A stretch of 64,000 nt of DNA from Glandiceps talaboti. Lineage: Eukaryota > Hemichordata > Enteropneusta > Spengelidae. The DNA lies in assembly GCF_964340395.1 (NCBI RefSeq), contig NC_135564.1:18849819-18913818 (forward strand), written 5' to 3'. Position numbers and translations under genes: made by a program. Below, in pieces: positions 1-16,972 of this stretch (positions are counted from its first letter, which is position 1; each line of letters opens with the position of its first letter). Below the pieces are notes generated by a model. The model did not search any database, was not told the origin of the DNA, and saw only the letters and a program-made list of their open reading frames with translations.

Positions 1-352
1 TGTGAATAGTTATTCGAACACACAATAATTCCAAGATTAATTTCTAAAGATATATAATGGTAGAAGATGAATTTCATCATTTAATTATTTGTTCTCATTA
101 CATAAATGAGAGAAAGAAACTTTTTTCTTCTTTTTCATTAAGTAATTACAATTTGCATTCCTTAGATAACAAAAGTAAATTTTTACATATTTTGTCTGCA
201 GATGATAAACTTTCTCTTGAGAACTTTCTTGTTAATGTAAAAAATATAGCAGTTGGCTAAATGATTGTATTTTATTTACTTATTTTTGTATGCTTTACCA
301 TGCTTGCTAAAGCATGATGTTACGCAATAAAGATTGATTGATTGATTGATAT
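1..352 (+). mobile_element. 3' end of a non-LTR retrotransposon (LINE)
   Basis: The reading frame at 57-260 has the pattern EDEFHHLIIC...Y..ERKKLF...FL, which resembles the extreme C-terminus of many LINE ORF2 proteins (EDExHFLxxC, then R..F). It ends at a stop and is followed by a short 3' UTR, an AATAAA at about 327, and a (GATT)n tail at 332-350. A short ORF, a 3' UTR and a short-period tail is the usual 3' end of a 5'-truncated LINE. The frame is closed by a stop just upstream of 57, so the copy is dead. The clade cannot be decided from this piece. Confidence 0.6.
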
Positions 353-1133
353 AATGTAGTGCCTAATAAAAGTGACTAAGGAGTTTATTAAACACACATT
401 TTAATATAGTTTGAAAGAAACGGTTCCCAACGTCATAAACCTCAGACCTCTTTACGGCACCGTCCAAAACGAGGCTACTCATTTCGTTGCTTCATCAGCA
501 GAAACATGTACTTCGGCTTGCAAGAATGAACTATTCCAAGATGATATAATACTAAATGTGTTTATTTCGTGTAGCAAAAAGCTTTTAGTGTACTTCATTA
601 CAGCCGTTACAGGGCGAGCAGTCACATTCAGAGATCAGAGAAATACTGCTAAAACTTGAAGGGTTCATCATTTTGACAGGGAACTGGAGGCATAGATGTG
701 AAGATTTACATATGTTCTTGACTACTGTAATGTTCAATAAATATGAATTATAAATATTTGAGTGTAATTTATTCTCAAGGTGTATCTTTAGCTGTCATCA
801 GCGAGTTCACTAAGCGTACACATAACGTATTAATTGTCACACTTCGAGCCCTTGTGTAAACATTCGCCGTCGAGCTTATGGTAAGAAGGAGGAAGCTGGA
901 TGGCGAACGTAAAAGTAGTCAAAAACGTGTGAATATATACATATATGTCACCAGTTCTCTATGGTTTCATGTCACGATAAATAATAATAAATGTAGAGGC
1001 GATTGACTTCTCACTGCGCCTTTATGTAGCCATAGGAGGTACGACAGGTGTGCAAAAACGTTCAGTGAACAGGCTACTCTCACTGTTAAAGTGTTTCATT
1101 GTGTGGTCTGCGTGGTCAGTGTAAAGTTGGAGT
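353..1133. other. non-coding, nothing recognised
   Basis: AT-rich intergenic or intronic sequence. The 82-codon frame at 411-659 starts at TTG, lacks family resemblance and has no splice context, so I read it as chance. The stretch probably lies in an intron or upstream of gene A. Confidence 0.4.
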
Positions 1134-1137
1134 TTAA

Positions 1138-1186
1138 AGCTGCACTAGCTGCTACTGGAACGTTTTTTGAAAATATTTTGATGGGT
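1138..1186 (-). mobile_element. terminal fragment of a small TTAA-flanked MITE
   Basis: TTAA at 1134-1137 is followed by AGCTGCACTAGCTG and about 30 more bases that match the reverse complement of the right end of the element at 57988-58342. Only this end is seen, and the 59-bp array starts immediately after it. Confidence 0.45.
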
Positions 1187-2363
1187 TCAATAACTTACTT
1201 GTAATATTGTACACCGTGAACAGTATTGAATCCTCTGTGTTAGGTACAATACCTTACTTGTAATATCGTACACCGTGAACAGTATTGAATTACTTGTGTT
1301 AGGTACAATAACTTACTTGTAGTATCGTACACCGTGAACAGTATTGAATCCTCTGTGTTAGGTACAATACCTTACTTGTAATATCGTACACCGTGAACAG
1401 TATTGAATTACTTGTGTTAGGTACAATAACTTACTTGTAGTATCGTACACCGTGAACAGTATTGAATCCTCTGTGTTAGGTACAATACCTTACTTGTAAT
1501 ATTGTACACCGTGAACAGTATTGAATCCTCTGTGTTAGGTACAATACCTTACTTGTAGTATCGTACACCGTGAACAGTATTGAATCCTCTGTGTTAGGTA
1601 CAATAACTTACTTGTAGTATCGTACACCCTGAACAGTATTGAATCCTCTGTGTTAGGTACAATAACTTACTTGTAATATCGTACACCGTGAACAGTATTG
1701 AATCCTCTGTGTTAGGTACAATAACTTACTTGTAGTATCGTACACCGTGAACAGTATTGAATCCTCTGTGTTAGGTACAATAACTTACTTGTAGTATCGT
1801 ACACCGTGAACAGTATTGAATCCTCTGTGTTAGGTACAATAACTTACTTGTAGTATCGTACACCGTGAACAGTATTGAATCCTCTGTGTTAGGTACAATA
1901 ACTTACTTGTAGTATCGTACACCCTGAACAGTATTGAATCCTCTGTGTTAGGTACAATACCTTACTTGTAGTATCGTACACCGTGAACAGTATTGAATCC
2001 TCTGTGTTAGGTACAATACCTTACTTGTAGTATCGTACACCGTGAACAGTATTGAATCCTCTGTGTTAGGTACAATACCTTACTTGTAATATCGTACACC
2101 GTGAACAGTATTGAATCCTCTGTGTTAGGTACAATAACTTACTTGTAGTATCGTACACCGTGAACAGTATTGAATCCTCTGTGTTAGGTACAATACCTTA
2201 CTTGTAGTATCGTACACCGTGAACAGTATTGAATTACTTGTGTTAGGTACAATAACTTACTTGTAGTATCGTACACCGTGAACAGTATTGAATCCTCTGT
2301 GTTAGGTACAATAACTTACTTGTAGTATCGTACACCCTGAACAGTATTGAATCCTCTGTGTTA
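1187..2363. repeat. 59-bp minisatellite array, about 20 copies
   Basis: The unit runs ..CTTACTTGTARTATCGTACACC.. to ..GAATCCTCTGTGTTAGGTACAATA.. and recurs every 59 bp (anchors CTTACTTG at 1194, 1253, 1312 and onward). Copies differ at a few fixed positions: AATAAC/AATACC, GTAATA/GTAGTA, CCGTG/CCCTG, and TCCTCTG/TTACTTG. There is no spacer between units, so this is a tandem satellite, not a CRISPR array. The array is broken by the transposon at 2364 and resumes at 3227. Confidence 0.95.
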
Positions 2364-3226
2364 GGGAGCATTCGTTTTTTACGGGGGGGGGGGTCGGTGG
2401 AATTCGGGGGGGGGGGTTGACTTTTAGAAAGCAGTTTTTAGGGGGGGGGGTCAAATTTTATATCCAATGGTTTGGGGGGGGGGGGGTCAATTTTTACAAC
2501 AGATTTGTATGGAATCATAGCAAAAAACAACAGAATTGACAAAAAAATTTACAAAACAGAATACAAACATGTCTTTATTCTGTCTGATCAGGTGATAACA
2601 AGTAAAAAAAAGAAAACACAGAATCACAAAAATAAAACTTTCAGGCTGTGGCAATATAATGACATACATGTGTACCTCACTTTTAAAACTCTTTAAAAAC
2701 TCTTTAAAAACAACAGAACTCATTCAAATTAATTTTTGAGTCTGAGAGTGAACCATGAGAGGGATAAAGAGGAGGAGGAGAGCGATGAAGAGGATGAGAT
2801 GGACGAAGACAGTGAATCAGAAGATGGACATGTAGTGATACATGAATTGGGTGAATCAGAGGAAAGTGACTCGGAAAGTGACTCTGAAAGTGATAGCAGT
2901 GACATTGAAAATGAACTCTTTCACACAACAAGATCAGGCAGACAGTGTACTACTTGGAAGTCACGGAACTACATGGACTAGGTTTCATGGTCCATTATGT
3001 GATATGTCGAACAAACACTCATATAAGTCAAGTGTTTCATAAATCTATTATAAATCAAGTGAAAATTTTTTATAGGGGGGGGGGTCACATTTTACAATTG
3101 ATGGATTTAGGGGGGGTCAAATTTTAGAAAAGTAATTTTTATGGGGGGGGGTTGCTTTTTACATTTAATTCATACCTCAAATTCCACCGACCCCCCCCCC
3201 CCTCCCCGTAAAAAACGAATGCTCCC
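2364..3226. mobile_element. 863-bp terminal-inverted-repeat DNA transposon with G-tract ladder
   Basis: The left end GGGAGCATTCGTTTTTTACG and the right end are inverted copies, and the match continues through a poly-G/poly-C run into TCGGTGGAATT / AATTCCACCGA. TTA at 2361-2363 and again at 3227-3229 is a 3-bp target-site duplication, and the flanking 59-bp array resumes in register. A TWA duplication with GGG ends is what PIF/Harbinger-type elements make; that assignment is inference. Inside, G-runs of 7-13 (2383, 2406, 2441, 2474, then 3075, 3110, 3143), each followed by T-rich sequence ending in TTTTA, repeat every 33-35 bp at both ends in the same orientation. No transposase is visible, so it is non-autonomous. 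Confidence 0.85.
2736..2981 (+). CDS. acidic open frame inside the transposon, uncertain
   Basis: An open frame of 81 codons beginning at TTG. It is dominated by Glu/Asp/Ser clusters (DSESDSESDSS) and ends with an RSGR..TTWKSRNY motif. It lies centrally between the two G-tract ladders of the 863-bp element. It may be a remnant of an element-encoded or captured protein tail. There is no ATG in frame and no recognised domain, so expression is doubtful. Confidence 0.2.
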   Translation: MSLRVNHERDKEEEESDEEDEMDEDSESEDGHVVIHELGESEESDSESDSESDSSDIENELFHTTRSGRQCTTWKSRNYMD

Positions 3227-3345
3227 TTAGGTACAATAACTTACTTGTAATATCGTACACCGTGAACAGTATTGAATCCTCTGTGTTAGGTACAATAACT
3301 TACTTGTAATATCGTACACCGTGAACAGTATTGAATCCTCTGTGG
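3227..3345. repeat. 59-bp minisatellite, last two copies
   Basis: Continuation of the array at 1187-2363 after the transposon. Two units follow the TTA target duplication and end at CTCTGTGGG. Confidence 0.9.
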
Positions 3346-3451
3346 GTAAACGTAATTTTTGCTGAATACACGATAAATCAAATCAAATGGACCCAAAAAT
3401 CAGCGCCCTCAACGTCGACCACGATTTCAACCTGTTTCTGTACTGCTTATT

Positions 3452-3479
3452 GATAATCAATCAATCAATCAATCAACCT

Positions 3480-3515
<36 letters not shown>

Positions 3516-3625
3516 GTCAATCAATCAGTCTATTTCAAAACAATAAGGCCACAGGCCCACAGAGCAAACAATAATACAAACGTTTCAGTTCATAGAGGGA
3601 GATTCCTTTCTATTTTTCATTGCAA
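3452..3625 (-). mobile_element. LINE 3' tail, minus strand
   Basis: An (AATC)n tract at 3456-3530 is followed on the plus strand by a short unique stretch. Read on the minus strand this is a LINE-like 3' UTR ending ..CTTATTGTTTTGAAATAGACTGATTG.. with a (GATT)n tail, the same tail type as the LINE at 1-352. No coding part is recognisable. Confidence 0.45.
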
Positions 3626-4354
3626 AATAAATAAATGAAGCTAAATTATTTACATAAGTTATATTATCTGAATTCAAAAGTGAAATGAACTTATCATAGG
3701 AAGGGTTTAAATAATATCGACAACTGATTACCATGTGTAATGTCTAATTATTGGTATTTTAACAGTTTTCTATACTGATTATATTGTGGTTGTCTGATCG
3801 AAAATTATACTCCCGTTACACAACTAGTACAATTTTAACATGGTGACAGATTGAAAACCGACAAGATTTGAAGTAGCCACTACTCTGTACTCTACATACA
3901 TATGATATTGACCACTAATTCATGTAATTAAGAGATAAAATCTCTTTTTATAAATAATTGACTAATTTTCAGTGAATATATCTCTGTTTATTTGATGAAA
4001 AAATGCCCACCTTTAAATACATGTAATACTATGTGTAATACGTACAAAGTCTATAATATGTCTGCTGTAATAACAGTTGTATGCATACTTCTACTATTTG
4101 AATCATTACTAACCAAATACAGAGAGCATACACTTTTGTATATCTTAGCATAAAAACCTCGAGGCCTGTCTCACTAAAATTGATATCTCGTTTAATCCAA
4201 ACTGCATGCTCCTCCTTTAACGGTTGTATACTAATCCAATGCGACAAAGGGAAAATTCGTCATGAGAATCTAAAAATCTCGAGAAGAAGCGCCTACGTAT
4301 AACCCAGTTCGATCTGTACTGTACTATATTAACTATATTTCATTTTCTCGACAG

Positions 4355-10163
<5,809 letters not shown>

Positions 10164-11254
10164 ACTAAATATGGTGAACGAAACTCCGGGAACCAACTCA
10201 TCTTCACATGCTGATTGACGTCATTGTGGCTGTCTTGAGACGAGACAGGATTTCTCAGAGAGAAGGCTGTTGAAAATGTACCTCATCATGAAGTTAATTA
10301 TAAACACAGTATAACAAAGACTGTAAAGAATTATTATAGAGAGAGTAACATTGATAAACCAATTTTAACTTTATATCAATCTTGATGTTGTCAAGGGTTT
10401 TTGTTTCCGATTTCTGTCAAATTCCCTTTGCAACCCTTTCCGGTATTATTGCATATTTAGCACGCCCCACCTGCTTCATGTAATTGGTGGCAATCACAAG
10501 CCATTGCCCAATATGGCGATTTTTTGTTTTGTTTTATACTCATAACTTGTGAAACTATGACTTAACCAAGTAGCTCATATAATAGCCTTCTTGATTGGTC
10601 AATATAAAAGGAATCTTCTGATTCGTTAAAAAAGTGCATGATAATCCATGTTTTGACCAGATGAGGGCGTGCTACATATACGTTGATACTTTCAGTATTT
10701 GCAAGGTCGTGAATGGTGATAAACAGAATGGAAACCCTCGATATTGCAGGATACTTTATATATATGTATCTGCCTTGAGAATGTCCTTTGCTGTGTTTTA
10801 AATACTTCCAAATATATTATCTGCTGTACATATATGTATATGAAGTAACTGAAACTAAACGATTTTTTTACGCTTTCTGTACTGGCATTTCATTCTGTAA
10901 CATAAGCCTCATTACATTGACATGATATATCTGTACTTTTAAATGTGCAAAGTAAATAAAATAGATATTGAGTATCGAATAGTTAGATTGTTGGTAAAAC
11001 TAACAATTCTATTCTTAGACTACCGTTATTGTATGGCGCCCTCTACGGTCCCATTGCAGAGTGTGAATGTATTTTTATAAGTTCGATTTGTTAGTCTTGT
11101 CATGGTTAAGTGTTCTCTAGTTGGCAAGAATACCTCATGGTTTACTTGTCAATCCAGATCCAAAGCGAAATGTATGCAAACGATATTTAAATAGTTGTGA
11201 CGTCAGTTCTAGCAGATCACACCAAACCCAAATTTTCAATGCACGTCCACGTCA

Positions 11255-11376
11255 ATTGCTATCTTACCATCGTTATTTAGCTTGAATTGACCTCCTCTAA
11301 GAGGCGATCAGGCTAAAAACGTAAACATCTACTACGAAGGTCAATTCAAGCTAAATAACGATGGTAAGATAGCAAT
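11255..11376. repeat. 38-bp perfect inverted repeat
   Basis: ATTGCTATCTTACCATCG.. at 11255-11292 is repeated as a perfect reverse complement at 11339-11376 around a 46-bp loop that itself contains CCTCTAAGAGG. Either a small MITE or a fold-back; it lies between the two SV2-like genes. Confidence 0.92.
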
Positions 11377-11792
11377 GCACTATTAGCCGACACCTACATC
11401 GGATTTTAATCAGATTGACGAAACCCCACATTCAAAACAAACAGTTTGTTGAATGCTAATATATGTAATATTTGACACGAATTTACAGGACTGGTCATGT
11501 TAAACTTACTAGGCTAGGCGGGAGAGTTGATGAACTCACGAGGCTTTGGTAAACATTTCTACAAGTGATACATTTAAATTTATTTCATACAATGGCAACG
11601 ACAAACTATTCTGTATCTCAGTGGTCTCAGTCTGTATGTATTTATTTTACATATTCTTTGCTACACATTGTTTTTCTGAATATTGTCACGTCTAAAAAAT
11701 TAATTAAACACACGAAACGGAAAGTCCTCTCCAGTATAGTTTACATTTATACATTTACAGCAAATTTAATTCGGATCCGTCAATGTTGTTAT

Positions 11793-11795
11793 CGA

Positions 11796-11840
<45 letters not shown>
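11793..11840. repeat. (TTG)n microsatellite
   Basis: About sixteen TTG/GTT units followed by TTATTATTATT and GGTGGTGG. Confidence 0.95.
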
Positions 11841-11841
<1 letters not shown>

Positions 11842-13072
11842 ATTATTATTGGTGGTGGTGTTGGTGGCGGCGAAGTGGCGGGTTCATTTTGACAAAGGGG
11901 TGTTCAACATCCCAAGCCAGGTAAATACCATTGAGCTCCTATACACTAAGAGAAGGTAAACGAATCAGTGAACAGAGGTTTCTGTCGGTGGTGACGCTCT
12001 TCATGGGACAAATGCCTGCAAACAGGTGGTAGTAGGATACCGCCAATACAAAACCTATGTCTCTGTATTCCAGTTGTTCAGAATATTATGGAGCATTTAA
12101 CCATAATAATGAATATGGGTCTGAGTTAATTACGAATTCTCAGAAAAGGTGAAATTTCAACCTCTCGTACACTAAATTTTACGGGTAAATAAAACCGAAC
12201 ATCGCGTGAAATATGATATATGCCTCATTAATATGCATATGAGTAACAAAGCAAGTGCAGACTGGTATCTCTTCTGACCTTTTGTAATTTATTTAATTGG
12301 AACGCTAATTCCTGCATTAGAGTTACTTTCCCTCTTTTTTTCGCAAGGTGTTCTTTCAGTGTTTTAGATAATTGGGGAACGGTTTGGTATTTAAAATACT
12401 GTGACAACTCATTGGTTTTACAACATGAAGTGATGTGATGAGCAAGTAATTTAGTCTCGCACCATTGGATGTCTAGGTTATGACAGTTATTAATATTTTT
12501 AACCTCTTAAAATGTATACGCATACAAACATAGACGCATGCATATAAATATCCAATTAGTTTAAAGGACGTCGCCATTGTACGTTCTTTAGTCTAACAGT
12601 TACCGTGTGTACACACAGTCCTACGGTGTGTGTAAGTACCGGATACTAGTACTGTATCTGTCACTCATATCCGTCGTCAACAACGGACTTTTCGTTTCTT
12701 TCTATATGTACACACTACTAGACTTTGCATAAACTGAGAAAAGTGTGGGTATGTGACGGATAATTTCCGATCTGTTCACCGAGATACGACGTGGCATCGG
12801 CGGAGTGAAATTCACCTGTCTCCCGAGAGCACCTCGTTGTCAGTCGTAAGCTTATAGGTTGTCATCTCCCGAAGATCAATATTACAATGAGCGATAGTTG
12901 CAACCTTTTCAAGTATACGTACTTATTAGGGACTTAATGTAAGGTAGTATACAAACCAACAAAACTTATATTGATTCATCTATCGATTTAAACTCTGTTG
13001 TTCTGTGTGGTGAATGTAGAAACATTTTGACTCGTGTTAAGAGTAAAGAGAAAAGATATTTACACGTAAAAA

Positions 13073-13493
13073 ATGGCTGAAGGCGGTGAAGAATTTCGTT
13101 TGGTGTCGAAAGCGGCTCCGCCAGAAGCGTTCTATACGTACGAGGCCGACAATGACAGTGAAGTGGAAGTCGATCTCGGAGACTTGATTCTTGAAAGGAG
13201 GTATCAAAATCCCGACCCAGAAGCAAATGCATCGAGTACTCAACGTCCGATCCAAAATGCTGCTGTACGCAAAGAGGAAAAAATCGAGGAACAGATCAAC
13301 CGAGAAATAGATTTAGCAAACGCCTATGAAACGGCCATTTCTGAGGCTGGGTACGGATTGTATCAAGTAAAATTACTTTTTATTCTTGGTCTTGGATTAA
13401 TGGCAGACGGGGTTGAAATTTTCTCAATGGGATACGTCATTCCGAGTGCCGAGAGAGACCTGTGTTTAAATGACGTACAGAAAGGCTGGCTAG
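13073..13493 (+). CDS. SV2: SV2-like gene B exon 1
   Basis: Start codon plus 140 codons and one base. Contains the acidic N-terminus (DNDSEVEVDLGDL), an amphipathic segment (EEQINREIDLANAYETAI) and TM1 with LFILGLGLMADGVEIF, which is the SV2 motif (vertebrate: FVLGLALMADGVEVF). Donor CTAG|GTAGGT. Confidence 0.92.
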
Positions 13494-14483
13494 GTAGGTC
13501 ATTTTCATTTTGAAAAAAAAAATGCCATCAGTGCGGATTCGTAATGTATATGTTCAGTAATACTTATCACCATTGGCACGCAGGTGGCTTTTCTATTATT
13601 ACTATGATTAATATAATCATATCTAATGTAACTAGAACATTTGAGCATCTCGTTAATAATTCATAAATTTCCACTTTCATGAAGGATGACAAGCTAGTAA
13701 ATGATTCCTATACAGGGAATTCCCGCCATGGAAAAAATGAAAACAGTGACGTCATCAACAACTATCGCACCAAGGTATGTAACTTTACTTCAAGGTCATA
13801 GACATTTAATGTTTTTAATCAATTAATTCACTCGTTTTCTTTTATTGAAAGGTGGCATCGTCTTCCTCGGTATGTTGGTAGGTGCTATTCTGTGGGGGAA
13901 TTTATCGGATCGCATTGGACGCCGAGATATTCTTATAACCTGTCTTGTTGTCAACGCCGCCTTCGCATTTGGATCTTCCTTTGTTGCCAGTTTTGAAATA
14001 TTTCTGATCTGTCGACTTGGTGCAGGATTAGGGTAAGTTGTCGAATGAACAAAGTTGTTTTACACATACATAGTACATTATTCTTAGCCTCGAATTCGTC
14101 GAATGAAAATATTTAAACGTGAATAACTAGAAACTAAAAGTTCACATGTAAACGTGTGTGTGCTTTTAATAGTATTCGTAAAGCTCAATTATTTGGAAAG
14201 GATTCATTAATGATGAACTTAGCAATTTTAATGTGAGTTTAATAGGCAACCCAACGGCCTGGAAAATTTATCTCTCGGGATAATTTCTGGCAGCTGCCAC
14301 ACTTAATGGTATGTAAACTAAAATTAAAGACCTTCATTCAATATGGCAGGTGGCTGACATAATTGTTGATAGAATATATATAATCTAAAAACAAACAAAC
14401 AAACAAACAAACAAACAAACAAACAAACAAACATACAGACAGACAGGCAGAGACAAACAAACAAACAAACAGACAGATCGATC

Positions 14484-14577
<94 letters not shown>

Positions 14578-16925
14578 GAGGTAAACAAACAGCCCGACTC
14601 TTTATTGGATGCCTTGCATTTTTCTACGCTCTGATTCCAAAGGCTGATTTTATTTATTAATTAAGGCCATCTTTTTAACTCATAATAATAAGCTAGGGAC
14701 TGTTCATAATTGCGTTTTATGTTGTGATAGATTTAGGTAATATTGAGAGTAAGATATCTAAATCTGGGGTCTTTTTGGGGCTATAGTGTATGTTTATAAC
14801 CTGACATGTTATTTCGACTACGTAATATTTAAAATGGACATTTGTCGGGAGTGTCAGCAAAAATATTGGTGATGTAAATATTGAAGTGAATTGAATTGAA
14901 TTGTAATTTATTCCACCAGATAATTAAAAATATACATTCTTTGAAAGTAATACAAACAGAACTCTGGTGAGGGCCATGGAAATAGTTTCCCATGAACTAA
15001 TCAAAGTCCATGGACCGTTCATGAAAATTAAGGCAAATTAGTTAGGGGTACAACTTATAACAACAAAAATATATATACATCTCCTGCTGTGAATAGTGAT
15101 AGAGACTATGTCATTGGAAAATTTAATAAATATACAGAAACTCTCTCGGTGTAGCAAATGAAATGAACAGAAATAAATAAATAAATAAAAAGCATACATA
15201 CAGAAATGAAATTATAGAGTCAACTACTAAAAGGTCGGGAAGATGTATTCATCCCCTCAAAACTTCTTTAGTTTCGCCTTAAATATTTGTCTATTGTTGG
15301 TCTTTCTTATTGTTGTGGGCACAGAATTCCATGTATAGGTAGCTGCATATTTAAAATTGTGTTGGCTAATTGACAAGTTTACGATTGGAATGGGTAGGTT
15401 ATCATTGATTTTAGTTCTGGTCAGATAGCTATGGGACAATTGGCTAGTAATATGGAAAGCTAAAATGATTTAAACGGAGACATATTTGCTATGGAATGTC
15501 GTTTAAAAGTTTTATTCGTGTTAAGTGTAACCAGATGAAATTCTGCCGCCTAATATCATAAACGAATGTTAATCACAGTTCTACCAGTGGTGGCGCTATA
15601 CCTCTTGACCGAAACAGTGCCCCTTGACGCCTTTCTTTTCTTTTATTTCCTAAATCTACAGTTCGCGCGATTCAGTTATGGCCCAGGACAACCAGACCCT
15701 TTCTCATTTACCCAGTATTCATTTCTATGACTTATGATAATATTTTTGAACATATTATAATATTTCAGGATAGGCGGATCCATACCAATTTGTGTATGTT
15801 ATTACGGTGAATTTATTCCCAAGGATAAACGTGGATGTCATTTAAGCTGGCTACAAATGTTCTACGTCTGTGGGGGATTATTTGCTGCTGCTGCAGGATT
15901 GGCAATCATTCCCGCACTGAGTGAGTTGGTTTTGTGGTTTAAAGGGGCACAGTCTGTAATTTGATCTGTTTCGGTGGATACAATTTTGTCTCACATATTC
16001 ACTACTAATTCAGTACAAAAACGGTGTGAATCTTCAAGTATATCTGATATATCCTTACAATATTCCTAACATTAAGACATTGTGAACTATGTCTAGCAAC
16101 TAGTGGGCTTACCAATCATTCTTTTGTAACCCAAATGACATTATGACAGTCATATTAAAGAATCGAAAATCAACACATTTTAGGTTACTCAGCACCTTTC
16201 TCATTTTAAAACCCTTGCTTCCATCACACATGCCGTGACGTTCAAAAATAGCACCGAACATAACTCCCATTGAAGTATATTTGCAATTTGAACAGGCGTT
16301 CACTGTCACGTGATTAAGGTGATGGAATGCAGTACCTTCGGTTTTACAGTCGAATCCCAGCAAATTGAATACTAGGACTCTGATTTGCAAAATTACAAGT
16401 TACATATTATAATTTATGTTAATATGTGCTGTCCATATTCTAATTTGCGATTTATATAATTTTGATTTGAATTGAATAATTAGAATGTTTTGCATATTCT
16501 AATTTATGAAAAGTCACATTTCACGTTCACTTCATAGGTCCACAAGTTGAAGAGCCGCTCGAAGACAGATTTCACCCTTGGAGAATCTTTATTTTAGTGT
16601 GTTCACTGCCGTGTGTATTTGCTGTTGTATTTCTGTGTTTTATGACTGAAAGCCCTAGATATCTGCTACAGGTAAGTTTCCTATATGCAGTCAACTGGTA
16701 GCAATGTGACTTAGATCTTTAGTGTCATGTGGTATCGTAATAATAATACCAAGAATCATGGAAGAAAATTTGCATAATTATCCGTCTGCTTGTAGGGTGG
16801 TTTGACAATGTGTGGGTGATTTCCTTTAGACTGTTTTTCCAAATATGTAATTTGTGTCAACACTTTGGTCTGAATACGTCAGACAAAATCACAGAATATA
16901 CTTGTCGACATTGTAAATACTACGC

Positions 16926-16972
<47 letters not shown>

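Larger units (their letters stand above)
10164..13072. other. gene A 3' UTR and spacer up to gene B
   Basis: The first part is the likely 3' UTR of gene A, with AATAAA at 10955-10960. The rest is the intergenic spacer and presumed promoter of gene B. I see no certain TATA box or initiator. A hairpin repeat lies at 11255-11376 and a (TTG)n tract at 11793-11840. Confidence 0.5.

Noticed and set aside
411-659. 82-codon frame
   Set aside because: TTG start, no domain, no splice context.
1187-2363. Regular direct repeats like a CRISPR array
   Set aside because: The 59-bp units are contiguous with no unique spacers, and the context is eukaryotic.
16109-16390. 93-codon minus-strand frame in gene B intron 3
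   Set aside because: No recognisable domain and no splice-compatible neighbours; could be part of an unknown repeat.
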